Shown: positions 12,293-23,576 of the stretch, one piece after another
How positions within the stretch are numbered: the first letter of the stretch is position 1
Layout of the letters: every line of letters starts with the position of its first letter
NCBI GenBank assembly: GCA_003952965.2
Contig: CM025852.1
Location: 26,639,457-26,703,456, forward strand
DNA: 64,000 nt
Reading direction: 5' to 3'
From: Morella rubra
Lineage: Eukaryota; Streptophyta; Magnoliopsida; Fagales; Myricaceae
Program-made: the position numbers and the translations under genes
Notes under the pieces: model-generated
Database searches by the model: none
What the model was told of the DNA's origin: nothing
The model's input: the letters and a program-made list of their open reading frames with translations, nothing else

Positions 12293-13755
12293 CTCTGAGT
12301 GTATCTGTGTGTAGAGAATGATACATTCGAATTATGAAGCTTTACCTGCAAAGGGCTTCTTTCTGGGACTTGCATGGGTTGAACGACGCATGGCACGCAG
12401 ACCTGTGAAAAGGACAAAAGCAGTTGAGGAATTTGGCATCGGATAGCCTGTGAGTCCTGTCCATTTCAGCACTTGGAAAGTGAAAATGGGTTGGCTCTTG
12501 TACAAGTGTGCTACATGCAAATTAATCGATGCCAACGAATTTTCCTTGGTGGCACAATCAGTAGACAGCTTGAGAAAGAGAATAATTCCATTCCACTTCC
12601 AGTAACAGTTACAACTCGATTTTTAATTTTTTAGGACGAAAACGGTGGGTTGATCACCGACGAACAGCATCCTTTGTTTTATTTTATCTAAAGAACAGCA
12701 TCCTGTTTCCCCCTTTAGAACCATAGAGTAATTTTATTTTATTTTATCCAAATAGTACCTCGTTGGAGGCCGATGCATTAATATATATCAAACTTGTTAG
12801 AATAATGCACAGTATCAAACCCTTAGTAGTTAATATATAGTTAGCTAGTGAATGAAAAGTGTAATTATGTCATATTCTTACCTTGATATATAATGGTTAT
12901 GTCCCCCTTAACAAAGATATAATATTAGATAAAAAGGACCGATTACGTACAAAGACAATTTAAGCAAAATCATACAAAGTGACGACCGTGATTTAAAGAT
13001 ATAAATCTAATATTCTAAAGTTGACCATATCATTTAATGAGATGAGGAAATAAAATGACGTGATCTAATTTAAACTCGACTTATTAAATGACGTGTCCAA
13101 TTTTAGAACATAATTGGATTTGTAACTTTAAATCATACCAGTCTCTTTACATAGCTTTACAAGTTTATCTTTACACATAATCTTTTTTTATTGGATAAAG
13201 TCGAATCAAGTCCGGAGCAATTACTTGTCGATGGGTTTCAATTGATTCCATACTGATCCCTTGAATGGCGGTTAAAGAATTTGCTTTTCTGCTTCCAAGT
13301 TGTCTATAAGTTCACGAGATATGTGAACATAAACATTACCATAAAAAAAAAACCAAATGAAAGTGGTTTGCCGGGCCTCAAAAGCCTTCATGAAGAGATA
13401 ATTTGTCAGATTGCTTGGAGAGCTAATTCCCAGGCAAAGATAACTTGTCAAACCAGGTCAGCTTTAACCCAATCTCTTCTTATATATATATATGTAGAGG
13501 CTGTTGTCAATTCGGCGCCCTTTCGTTTTGGTAAATATGTTTTGCTTTTTACTACTCCGCTGCTACAATGTTGTCAACTTTTAATCATGGAATTGGATAT
13601 GATAGTACAATTATAAGAAAGATCTATACAATGCATGTATTTAGCGTTGTTGTTTATCTAAAGCTCAGGGAATAACAAATTACACACACAAGTTAGTATA
13701 AGTATATTTAATATTTAATATATTTATTTCTTTTCAAATTGTACTATAGTTTCTC
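12293..13755. other. Intergenic region between RID3-like and DUF247 genes
   Basis: AT-rich, no supported gene. It should contain the RID3-like promoter on the minus strand and the DUF247 leader on the plus strand. At 13452-13467 it holds AACCAGGTCAGCTTTAA, a motif that recurs before other DUF247 copies in this window (see findings). A TA microsatellite lies near 13480-13495. The whole stretch is conserved in segment B (55363-56826). Confidence 0.45.
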
Positions 13756-13767
13756 TTGACTGCTCTA

Positions 13768-13881
13768 AAAAAAATAAATAATGGAATTAGTTTTATATGC
13801 AACCGATATATCTTCTGGAATGCAAAAAAAATAAATAATGGAATTAGTTTTATATGCAACCGATATATCTTCTGGAATGCA
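13768..13881 (+). repeat. 57-bp unit repeated twice in tandem
   Basis: Two perfect-looking copies, 13768-13824 and 13825-13881, each containing AATGGAATTAGTTTTATATG and ending CTTCTGGAATGC. It lies just before the DUF247 start codon and also exists in segment B (56839-56952), so the tandem duplication is older than the segment duplication. The unit is 57 bp, so it reads in frame in one short open frame, but that frame overlaps the DUF247 start out of phase and I do not count it as a gene. Confidence 0.85.
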
Positions 13882-13976
13882 GCCAGAAACAAGTGGCGCC
13901 TTCGCTGTTTAATGATTGAAGTTATTGATCAAATAGATAGATATGTCTTCAAATTTTTGAAGGTGGGCAAGACTCG

Positions 13977-15227
13977 ATGGCGAGATTTTCCGCAATGAAG
14001 GTTCCAGATGAAGCACGCAAGGGAAACGAAGACAATTTTATGCCATCGTATGTTTCAATTGGCCCACTTCATGCCCACAAGAACCCGCAATTCAAAGCAA
14101 TGGAAGACATTAAGACGAAGTATGTGAAGTCCTTCCTCAAAAGAGCTGACCCAGAAAAACCACCAATGAAGGAACAAGAAATATGCGGATTGCTTCGTAC
14201 CAAAGCTAGTTGGAGCGCTAGCTATTTTTATGCAGAAGAAGTTACAGATGGTATTAGGGAAGATTTCACTCAGATGTTGATGCGTGATGGTTGCTTTATC
14301 ATTGAATTCTTTTTATGGCAGACCGAATCGAAAGAGGGAGAAGCTGTGTTTATTGAAATAGATCCTAATTATAAGATCGAAACTAAGGCGATAATGAAGG
14401 ACTTGCTTCTACTCGAGAACCAACTTCCTTGGGAAGTGCTCGAACTTTTGTTCGACGGCATCTGCAAAAAAACTGAAATTAATCTCGAAAACTTGGCTTT
14501 TACATCATTCCAAAGGCTTACGCCCTGCAAACAGATGCGTCCTCCTAGTCCTCCTGGCACCGGAAAAAATATTTCTAGCTCCATTAAGAAGCTGCATCTA
14601 CTTGACTGCTTTCGACACTATCTGCTTGGATCAAAGGCACGCAACTTCGATACTGGTTCTCGACCAGTAGATCCGAAGTTCTTAAATGTTCCATCCGTGG
14701 CAGAGCTTGTAGAAGTTAAAGTTAAGTTCACTGCAATATTGAAGTCAAGGTACATGGCGGATATAACTTTTGCAGAGCAGGGCGAGATGAAGATCCCACA
14801 AATATGCGTCGATACGTATACAGAACACCTCTTCAGAAATCTCCTCGCATTCGAACGAGGTGATCCAAACGTGCCGTCTCTTTTCACCTCTTATATTGTG
14901 CTCCTAAAATACCTTATCAAGACCAAGGAGGATGCAGAACATCTCCAAAAAACAAATGTTCTTACGTACTACACCAGCAGCGAGAACTTAGTGAGTTTCT
15001 TCCATAGCCTCTATATTGACACTTCTTTTAGGAGTATTCTTTACACTGGGCTTCGCGGGGATTTGAACAAGTTTTACAATGCTCGCTGGAACAAATGGCA
15101 TGCAGCTTTGATTCGCAATTATTGTAATAATCCATGGATGATCATTGCCACTGTCGGTGCCTTCGTTATTGCTGGTCTGACTGTGGTCCAAACTATTTAT
15201 ACTATTCTCGGGTACCACGAACCATAA
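13977..15227 (+). CDS. DUF247 (UPF0481) protein, segment A copy
   Basis: DUF247 proteins are plant-specific, usually about 400-550 residues, with a C-terminal membrane helix; most have no known biochemical function, but two act as determinants of the grass S and Z self-incompatibility loci. Here 416 residues in one exon. Family marks: MPSYVSIGPLHA, KAMEDIKTKYVKSFLKR, QMLMRDGCFIIEFF, IMKDLLLLENQLPWEVLELLF, PSVAELVEVKVKF, HLFRNLLAFERG, and the C-terminal NPWMIIATVGAFVIAGL membrane segment (about residues 385-411). The start at 13977 is the first in-frame ATG after an in-frame TAG; the N-terminus is short and lacks the usual CSI(F/Y)RVP block, so the protein may be N-terminally shortened or have an unseen first exon. 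It is transcribed against its neighbours. Paralogue in segment B at 57048-58268. Confidence 0.88.
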   Translation: MARFSAMKVPDEARKGNEDNFMPSYVSIGPLHAHKNPQFKAMEDIKTKYVKSFLKRADPEKPPMKEQEICGLLRTKASWSASYFYAEEVTDGIREDFTQMLMRDGCFIIEFFLWQTESKEGEAVFIEIDPNYKIETKAIMKDLLLLENQLPWEVLELLFDGICKKTEINLENLAFTSFQRLTPCKQMRPPSPPGTGKNISSSIKKLHLLDCFRHYLLGSKARNFDTGSRPVDPKFLNVPSVAELVEVKVKFTAILKSRYMADITFAEQGEMKIPQICVDTYTEHLFRNLLAFERGDPNVPSLFTSYIVLLKYLIKTKEDAEHLQKTNVLTYYTSSENLVSFFHSLYIDTSFRSILYTGLRGDLNKFYNARWNKWHAALIRNYCNNPWMIIATVGAFVIAGLTVVQTIYTILGYHEP

Positions 15228-16319
15228 TGACTTAGAAAAAAAAAAAAAAAAGGGACCAAAATGATTTTAGACCAATATTTATATATGCTTATCTCAGGCC
15301 GTCAGGCCTGCATGTGTCCGTTTAATTCTCTCAATAAATAGATCATCAATTATGTATGAATATTGCTGATCTTGATGTGTACGTTTCACAAATTTCTGAT
15401 AGTACTAGATGATTAATGTAATATATTAATTAATGTTTGTTGAAGAAAGAAACAAATGCATGCATGCGAATTTTATTTTCTTTGCATTTTTTGGTTTTTG
15501 ATGAGTACACCATCCACGACATGGGTTTTCGCAGACAATATATATATCTTTAGTCGCCTATTGTTTGAACATATACAGTATTAATCAGATAGGCATGTCT
15601 AAAAAGGGGCTCCTTCAAATTGGTATATTGTTCCCATTCCTTCTAGAGAGAGAGAGAGAGATTCAAAAAGGATAAATAAAAAAAACCCCTCTAAAATGAC
15701 TTTTATCCAATTTTCCACAGTTTTTCAATGAAAAGTGAAGTTGTCACAGTAAAGAAAGAGAATAAATGGAAGAAAAATCACAATATATATATATATATAT
15801 ATAGTAAATAGAACAACTATTAATTATAGAACATATATTGTATGAAATTAGTAATTGGGAAGGCCTTAAAAGTTTAAATTGATTTAACTTGGGCTAGAGA
15901 ATCTAAATTAATTTGTATGGAGGATCGATATTTCACCGGCATTAATTGCACATATATAATATGACTCCTAAGTAATGTCTACCATATTCAGATGCATGCA
16001 TGCATGCTAGTTATCCAGAAAGAAAATAAGCAAAAATGCATGATACGAGCTACCAATACTAACTAAAAGAGATATTACATAAATATTATGCCATTGATAA
16101 GATATCGATCGGAGTTAAATAGGACCTCGGAATTAACAAGGACGTTTAGTAGAAGTCTCAAAGATATATATAATCTTATACATGCATATAGATACATACA
16201 TATATCTATCCAGGACCCCAGGTCATGTGAAATTTATTTTATAAATCCTGATCAGCATGCAGATAGCTTGAGGGTACATAACATTTTCCCTGCTGGGGTG
16301 AAGTACTAGTCTTCTAATT
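15228..16319. other. Non-coding DNA between DUF247 and the thioredoxin-like gene
   Basis: No gene. Contains an A run directly after the DUF247 stop, a GA microsatellite at about 15646-15660 and a TA microsatellite at about 15784-15803 (shorter in segment B). The two genes converge here, so it holds both 3' flanks. Segment B carries about 600 bp of unrelated sequence in the corresponding place. Confidence 0.5.
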
Positions 16320-17115
16320 CTACTTCTTCAAAGCATCTAGAAATTCCTTCACTTCATCTGCATCGGCTCCATAGTGTAAATCTCGTTTCTTGCCTTCCTT
16401 CAGATATACGAAAGCTGGTGTCGAGCTAATGAACTGTGACGATGCCAAGTTCTGCAAGCAAGAGACATATTATAGAATTTGAGATCTGTCAGGGGGCTCA
16501 AGGTTTATATATATATATATATATAAACTACTCCATCTTGAATGCAGTACATCACGTACCCTCAGGTCGATATCCTCATCCACATCCACTTTCAGAAATT
16601 TGATATTGCCGTACTCGGATGTACTCTTAGCCAGATCGTCCACGACCGATGACGCATAGTTGCTTGTGTTGGAAGAATAGAAAGCAACAACTATCTGCAT
16701 GAATCAGGGAGCTGATCATCAGACGTACTGGTTCATGCTAATTAATTAATTAAAAGACTGAGATTAACAAAGAAGATGACAAATCGTGAGGAACCGGTGG
16801 TCCAGTAGCACCAAAATCGAGAACTGACAACATGATCTGCATATCAACAGAATCATAGAGAGCCATATATGGAAACAACTTCCTCATCAAAACGGAAATG
16901 GCGATCGATCTCGTTGGCTTCAAAAAAATTATTGGCCGCCATTTTCTCCGAGCATCACAGAACATTTGAATGCAGGGGGGAGCTGACAAAACATACAGAG
17001 ATAGATATTGACCCGAACGAATGCTCAGCAAAGAGATAAGAAACTCAAAACAAACCTGCTTCTCCTTCTTGATCTTCTCGTTAAATTGTTTTTTGTTGGC
17101 GACAGCGAATGCCAT
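16320..17115 (-). CDS. Thioredoxin-fold protein lacking the CxxC active site (segment A)
   Basis: Three phase-0 exons: 17056-17115 (ATG at 17115), 16560-16694 and 16320-16451 with TAG; 108 residues, the length of a cytosolic h-type thioredoxin. The fold is visible: NKKQFNEKIKKEKQ helix 1, IVVAFY strand, DDLAKSTSEYGNIKFLKVDVDEDIDL, the cis-proline loop ISSTPAFVYLKEGKK (Pro77) and a final helix DEVKEFLDALKK. Where thioredoxins have WCGPC it has YSSNTSNY (residues 26-33), with no cysteine anywhere in the protein, so it cannot do thiol-disulphide exchange by the usual route. It sits tail-to-tail with the DUF247 gene. Intron 2 has a TA microsatellite. Function unknown; a binding or scaffold role is inference. 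Confidence 0.82.
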
Positions 17116-17906
17116 TCTTCACGTTCGGTACTAAACTCAGTTTTCGCAAAGAGTTTCTCGAAAAGCGAGCAGGAGTACACGAAACGAAACGTCTCTACGC
17201 GTGGTATAAATTAGCAAAAGAGAACCTTGCCACGAGTCACGACCTTGGTTGTTCTGATAATCACGATGTGGCCATCGAATATAAGGACAACGCAAGGGCC
17301 AAGGAGATTCCCATCCGAACAACTTTTAAGGACGCTACTTGGGATTTATTACCGGACGATCATCATCATCATAATAATATTTTCCCATCCACAATTTTAG
17401 GATACCAAAGTTAAACAAAAAGGGAATAATATGGCTTCGGTGGAATTGTATTTTTTCTTTTAATGGGGGAAAATAAAGATTAGCCAAGCAGAATCTACTC
17501 TTTCGCAATTCGCATAACTTTAGAAGGAAAAGAAGAAGAAGTAGAGACTGGTTCATGTCATGATGGGATAAGAAAGGAATATAAATTACTTTCGGTGATC
17601 TTTCTTTCGGGAAAGAGATCACCAACCACTAATTGTTAGCCAAAAGGAATAAATTCCCTCTTTCTGTCTTTCACAAACCACAATATCGATTTACGTGGTA
17701 TATGCGTCTTACGATAATTTATCCCTCGGCGATAAAATACAAGAAAATGAGACTTCTGCATCTTCTTTTACTTACCCTCTGGTGTCAGAAAAGCCATCAC
17801 GTACGTAGATGTACAAAAAATAATTAATTAGGAGAACTTAACAAGGTTGTTTTATAAGCAATTTCATTAGTCGACGTTTGGAACTTAACGATAAGGACGT
17901 TGTTTA
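17116..17906. other. Upstream region of the thioredoxin-like gene and of the following DUF247 pseudogene
   Basis: No gene seen. The left part is the likely promoter of the minus-strand thioredoxin-like gene. The right part (about 17640-17900) resembles the DNA upstream of the intact DUF247 gene at 35936 (for example the shared CTTCTTTTACTTAC and AATTAGGAGAACT stretches near 17763 and 35741), so it is a DUF247 upstream region. Confidence 0.45.
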
Positions 17907-19348
17907 CGCATGCCTAATGAGAAATTAAGTCTTTGTAGTTTCAATTGGTCCATTTCACCAAGGAAGGAGCTGCAACCCATGGAAGAAATTAAGCTGTGGT
18001 ATTTGCATGGCCTCCTCAATCGAGTCCCAACGAGGGAAACAAGTTTGGAGTGCTTTGTACGGAGAAGTCATTGGAAGTGTTGAGCAGGATGTCGTGAATG
18101 TTACTCTTGAAAATATATTTTTAGTTATTGTAGAGAGAAATTCAAAGAGATACTGGTGGTTGATGGTGTTTTACAATCGAGTTCTTCCGCAATTAAGTTG
18201 AGGAGGTGGTGCCACCAGAAAAAAGGAAGATCCTGTCTTTACTACATCATGGATGGTTTGAGAATTAAGCAGCTCTTACTGATTGAGAATCAGCTTCGGC
18301 GTGTGCTTGACTTTTTGTTTGGGTACCCCGAAGATATCATAAGTGACGGTCAAAATTTATTGATAGCAATCTAACGGTCCTAATTCACACCAAGCCATAT
18401 TACTCATTAATCTTATTAATTGAGGTAAATGAATTAGGACTATTAGATCTATTACATAAAATAGAGTAATTCACACCAAGCCATATTACTTATTAATTGA
18501 GTGGATGAATTAGGACTATTAGATCTATTACATAAAATAGGGACCGTAACTTCTGATATTTTTGGAATTCCCTCCTTACGAGGGAATCCATTCCCCATTT
18601 GTTCAACCTGACCAAGACAAATGACGATGAAGGTGGGGATTCCCTACTTAACCTTGTTGCCTTGTCATTTAACTTGTATGCACTGCCCATGACTCGTGAT
18701 TGTCCAGACCTCAGAAAAACGCCTTATTCTCACAAGCATCTACTTGACTTCGAAACTATTTGCTATGTTTCAGAGGTATACGTGTGTCGTACGAAAAATG
18801 GGACCCCATTCCATCTGTGACAGAGCTTATGCAAGCTGGAGTTAAATTCCAAACTGGAGATGCAAACAACTTGCTGGATGTAACTTTCAAAGATCATGGC
18901 CGTGTGATGGTAATTTCAACGGTGACTATTGGGGAGAATACAGAGTCTCTCTTCAGAAACCTCATCGCTTTCGAACAATTTGATCCAAGCAAGAACTATG
19001 AGATCACGTCTTTCGTTGTGCAGTTGGAGAATCTCACCAACACCAGCAGTGATATAGTTTTCCTCAGACAACAAGGAATCCAGCAAATATTTTCCAGAAA
19101 TGAGTGAGGACACAGAGCATCTCTTCAACAGACCATGTAAAGACAAGTGGTTCTTCGTTTCACGTTACTTTAAGCTTCACAACGAAGTGAATGCATACTG
19201 TCATCGCCTCCGGAACAGATGGCAGGCGATTCTGACGCGCAATTACTTCAATAATCCATGGACAAGCATGTCGGCGGTAGCTGCATCGACCTTGATTCTA
19301 GGTTTGACCCTTTTACAAACCATGTATACTATTCTCTCTCACTACTGA
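17907..19348 (+). pseudogene. DUF247 pseudogene interrupted by an insertion
   Basis: Matches the intact gene at 35936-37288 almost from ACGCATGCCTAATGAG onward, but the N-terminal CSIFRVH part is missing. Readable pieces: ELQPMEEIKLWYLHGLLNR, TSLECF, QLRRVLDFLFG, then after an insertion FNLTKTNDDEGGDSLLNLV, SVTELMQAGVKFQTGDAN, SLFRNLIAFEQFDPS, DKWFFVSRYFKLHNEV, and the membrane tail NNPWTSMSAVAAS. Lesions include a deletion after the first codons, a frameshift near 18090-18120, the 278-bp insertion at 18320-18597, and a 4-bp frameshifting gain near 19100. The 5' part has a copy at 61490-61930 in segment B; the segment duplication ends inside this pseudogene. Confidence 0.85.
18320..18597. mobile_element. 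278-bp insertion inside the DUF247 pseudogene, 6-bp target duplication
   Basis: The intact paralogue reads CTTTTGTTCAACCTG without a break. Here TTTGTT occurs at both 18314-18319 and 18598-18603, flanking extra DNA that starts GGGTACCCCG and ends CATTCCCCA. Inside, a stretch of about 80 bp is repeated nearly exactly (ATTCACACCAAGCC near 18381 and 18471; TTAGATCTATTACATAAAAT near 18443 and 18521). No coding capacity. Family not recognised. Confidence 0.65.
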
Positions 19349-19647
19349 TCAACCAACTTCCCATCTTGTGTTATCCCATTGTCAAACTTCAAAAGCATCG
19401 AAGAACTAAATTTGTCGTCAGCTTCTATAGCTTTCCAGGCGATCCAAGGCCATTTGACTCAACCAGGTCAGCTTTAATTAAATATTCAATCCCTTATCAT
19501 GCATGCATGTGTTGTTCTCCAACAATGCCTTTTCAGCAATTTTATTAAACGTTTGGAAGGATATATACATCATGTACGTGGTTAAAGAGATTATTTAAGC
19601 AGATTTCCAACAATATTGTAATTGCTAATTAGAAGACAATATACATG

Positions 19648-19817
19648 CATGATGATGGCAGGGATAACTGATAGAGATGGCAGGGAGAACTGATAGAGGA
19701 GAACTCAATTCGATGGAAAAAATAGGAGATGAACATATGATGGTAGACTCGAATGGAAGCAATGAAACATCGATCGAAATCAGGGATGAGTCGATGGTGT
19801 CTTCGATGCAGCGAAGT
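19648..19817 (+). pseudogene. 5' fragment of a type-I DUF247 gene, cut by a copia element
   Basis: Matches the 5' coding part of the DUF247 genes at 27407 and 35936 (ATGGTGTCTTCGATGCAGCG at 19793-19812). The reading stops at the left LTR of the copia element at 19818, and the rest of the gene is not found after the element. A short local duplication near the start (GATGGCAGGGA and GATGGCAGGGAGAACTGATAG) also disturbs the frame. Confidence 0.7.
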
Positions 19818-20263
19818 TGTTGAGCACAGAACGAAAAACACAAACATACGAGGCCAATATTTAACGTGGTTCAGCAATTTGCCTACGTCCACACAGAGAA
19901 GATTACTTTGATTTCAACAAACCAAAATATACAACTCTCAACTCTCACAGCCACAATTTCACTCATTTCCTTCACACTTATCCTCCACACTCATTCTCTC
20001 ATTCACGTTACTAATTTATAAAGGAAGAAGAGAAGTTCGAATTCAGTTTTTGTTGAGCTACTGCAGTTAATGAACTGCACGTCTGACTCCATTAAATGGA
20101 GTTGTTGCTGCGCTGCAAGATTTGCCGCCTGCAAATCTTGACTCGATTGCTTGGTTTGGCCGTTTGGGTATGGAAACACGAATCATAAAAAAAAACTCGC
20201 ATCGTGAAAGTCAACAATTCTCCCCCTCCATACCCACAAGAGGAGAATGTGTCCTGACATCAA

Positions 20264-21535
20264 TCAGTTGGAGGTGTCCATCCCGGCTATGTCTCTACAT
20301 AGCTCGAGCTTTTCACGAGTGACCACCTTCGTCAACATGTCTGCTGGATTCTCTTTTGTGTGGATCTTCACAAGCTTCAGTAGTTGTTGCTCCATCACCT
20401 CGCGTATCCAATGATAGCGAATGTCAATATGTTTTGTGCGGGAATGGTACATTGAATTCTTGCTCAAATCCAGAGCACTCTGACTGTCACAATGTACCTT
20501 GTATTCCTTCTGACTGATTCCCAATTCTTGGAGAAACGCTTTAACCACAACATTTCCTTCCCAGCTTCCGCTGCAGCAATGTACTCTGCTTCTGTTGTGG
20601 ATAAAGCCACACATTTCTGTAATCTGGACTGCCATGAGACAGCTCCCCCAGAAAATGTGTAAATGAACTTGATGTAGATTTTCTTCCATCAAGATCACCA
20701 GCCATATCTGAGTCTGTATATCCTTCCAAGACAGGATCAGCTCCCCCAAAGCACAAACATAGCTTTGACGTACCTTTAAGGTACCTGAGAATCCACTTGA
20801 CCGCTTCCCAATGTTCCTTTCCTGGGTTGAAAGAAATCGGCTCACGACTCCCACAGCGTGAGCGATGTCAGGTCTCGTACACACCATTGCGTACATAAGA
20901 CTGCCAACAGCTGAAGAGTAGGGGACTGCAGCCATCTCTTCAACCTTTTCCCTCGATGAGGGACACGAGCTCTTGCTCAATTTAAAATGACTAGCCAGTG
21001 GATTACTGACTGGCTTAGCACTTTCCATGTTGAACCTTTTGATCACTTGTTCAACATATCTCTCCTGTGACAACCATAGCTTCTTAGCTTTCCTGTCACG
21101 AACAATCTTCATGCCCAATATCTGCTGGGCTGGTCCTAAGTCCTTCATGTCGAAGAACTTAGAGAGATCTGTCTTCAACTTGCTGATTATAGATGCATCT
21201 TGTCCAACTATCAGCATATCATCAACATAAAGCAGTAGAGTAACGAAATTACCATCTGGGAATTTGCGAATATACACACACTGGTCCGCAGCAGTCCTTC
21301 TGTAGTCATGACTCACCATAAACGAGTCAAACTTTTTGTACCACTGTCGGGGAGCCTGCTTAAGACCGTAGAGGCTCTTCTTTAACTTGCAGACCAAGTG
21401 TTCCTTCCCATGAACTTCAAAACCTTCTGGTTGCTCCATGTATATCTCTTCTTTGAGATCTCCGTGAAGAAACGTTGTTTTCACATCCATTTGTTCAAGC
21501 TCCAAGTCTAGACTGGCAACCAATCCTGAGTACAA
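20264..21535 (-). pseudogene. copia reverse transcriptase and RNase H region
   Basis: 423 open codons. Reverse transcriptase marks: QMDVKTTFLHGDLKEEIYME, SLYGLKQAPRQWYKKFD, and the catalytic LLLYVDDMLIVG. Connection and RNase H marks: LMYAMVCTRPDIAHAVGVVS, VHCDSQSALDLSKN and HSRTKHIDIRYHWIRE, ending PADMLTKVV. The middle (about 20640-20830) reads in a second frame (GYTDSDMAGDLDGRKSTSS at 20541-20756), so the RNase H domain is frameshifted. Confidence 0.9.
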
Positions 21536-21888
21536 CTCGAATTGAGGTCATCTTCACTACAGGTGAGAATATCTCGTCAAAGTCAACTCCTTTCTTCTGT
21601 TGGAAAACCTTTGACGACCAAACGAGCTTTGTACTTCACCTGCTTGCCATCGTTCTTCAGCTTGAATACCCATTTATTCTTCAGTGCTCTCTTGCCCTTT
21701 CAGAAGCTTCACCAACTCATACGTCTGATTCTTCTACAAAGAACTCATCTCTTCTTGCATAGCTTGAATCCATCTGACTTTATCTGTATGAGCTCTTGCT
21801 TCATGAAAACTTTCTGGCTCCCCCTCATCAGTAAGAAGAATATAATCTGATTCCGGATATCTTCGTGATGGAATCAGCAACCGACCTC

Positions 21889-23576
21889 TCATGGATCTGT
21901 TCTGTTGAGGCTCGTCAACTGGAGGAAGTTCTTCATCATCTGATTGCTGTGATGATTCAGCAGCTTCTGGTGGAGTGGGTACCTACTCCCCCTGCTCAAC
22001 ACCCTCTTCATCATCATCAACTTCTCTTCTTCTTCTGGGGATCCTTCCTGCATTTCTTCAGTATCTGTGGTAGACTGGAATGGCGCAGGACTGGTAACAG
22101 TATCTTGAGCACTTGTACTGTTTTCACCTGGGTTTGTTGATCTTTTGAAGCTACCGTATAACTCAGCTTCATGGAACACAACGTCCCTGCTTCTGATGAC
22201 CTTCTTAGCTTCTGGATCCCAAAGTCTGTATCCAAATTCTTCATCTCCGTAGCCAATAAAAATACACGGAGTGGACTTGACATCAAGCTTCTGCCTCTGC
22301 TCCTTGGATACATGTGCAAATGCTTTGCACCCAAATACTCTCAGATGAGAGTAAGGAGATCTTATGACCAGACCACACCATCTTGGAACTTCGAACTTCA
22401 ACGGTACAGATGGTGTTCTGTTGATCAGGTAACAGGCTGCACGAACTGCTTCACCCCAGAATGGCTTAGGCAACTTGGCCATACTGAGCATACATCTGGT
22501 TCGTTCTACAATGGTCCGATTCATCCTCTCGGCTACACCATTGTGTCGTGGGGTGCGTGGGAGCGTCTTCTCGTGTCTGATGCCATGGCCAGAGCAGTAT
22601 GCTCTGAACTCTCTGGAAGTGTACTCGCCTCCATTGTCTGTCCGGAGGCACTTAACTTTTTTCCAATTTCTCTTTCCACCATAGCGTGAAAGTTTTTGAA
22701 CTGTTCAAAAACTTGGTCCTTCGTTCTCAAGAAATACACCCACACTTTACGTGAAACATCATCAATAAATGTAACAAAATACCTGTTACCGCCCAAAGAC
22801 TCCACCTCTAAGGGACCGCATATATCAGAGTGTACCAGGCTCAACAACTCTGATATTTTACTAGCAGATGTACTAAACGAGACTCGATGTTGCTTACCGA
22901 ACAAGCAATGCTCACAAGGGTTTAGCGCTGTACCTTTGTTGACTGTAATAAATGCCTTTTTTGCTAGTGTAAACAACCCTTTTTCACCCATGTGACCGAG
23001 TCTCTCGTGCCACAGATTTGGAGATGCCTCATCTTGAACTGCATTGAGGCTATCAGTGCATATCTTCACATGGGTCTTATATAACGTGCCGCAAATATGT
23101 CCACGAGCGACAACATGTACCTTTCGTCAGCTTCCAAGTACCGTTGCCGAAGTGGTTGTCGTAGCCCAATCGATCAAGGGCTGTCCTGGATATCAAATTT
23201 AACCGGAGGTCGGGCACGTGTCGAACGTCTTTCAACACCATGGTATAGCCAATATTTGTCTTTATACGAACATCGCAATACCCGCGATCTTTGAGGAACT
23301 AGTGTTACCCATCCTCACTGTACCATAATCTCCGACTTTATACGTGGTGAAGAAATTACTGCGAGGAGTGGCGTGTAGGAAGCTGCTGTGTCTACCACCA
23401 TTCTGCATCCTGACTCGCAACATGGAGACATTCTTCTTCACCGTGGAGAGTAATGCACAATCTCCTGGAATGGTGACTAATGCTTCACCATCGGCCTTTC
23501 TTTGGCTAGTTGCTGGATTGGCCTTGCTCTCGTTATAACTTTTGGCAGTTCCTTTTAATGTGGCCTTCGATGCCAC
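21889..23576 (-). pseudogene. copia protease and integrase region, frameshifted
   Basis: Protease part at 23262-23576: the conserved stretch ending FFTTYKVGDYGTVRMGN is visible, with the catalytic VVDTAAS reading in another frame, so a frameshift lies in it. Integrase: LWHERLGHMGEKGL and CEHCLFGKQHRVSF (zinc-binding HHCC) at 22533-23069, then HSDICGPLEVESLGGNRYFV with the first catalytic Asp. The frame then breaks, and the C-terminal integrase part runs in another frame at 21889-22524 (LPKPFWGEAVRAACYLINR, CIFIGYG). Confidence 0.85.

Noticed and set aside
13756-13998. 80-codon frame with a 19-residue repeat
   Set aside because: It is the 57-bp tandem repeat read in frame; it overlaps the DUF247 start in another phase and has no family.
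15780-15805. TA microsatellites (also 16508-16526, 32667-32690, 60052-60079) as regulatory sites
   Set aside because: They are simple length-variable repeats in introns or intergenic DNA; nothing ties them to a function.
13977-17115. Calling this the S locus of the plant because of DUF247 and a thioredoxin-like gene
   Set aside because: DUF247 genes are numerous in all plants, the established S/Z role is in grasses, and one sequence gives no haplotype or expression evidence. Kept only as a testable idea.
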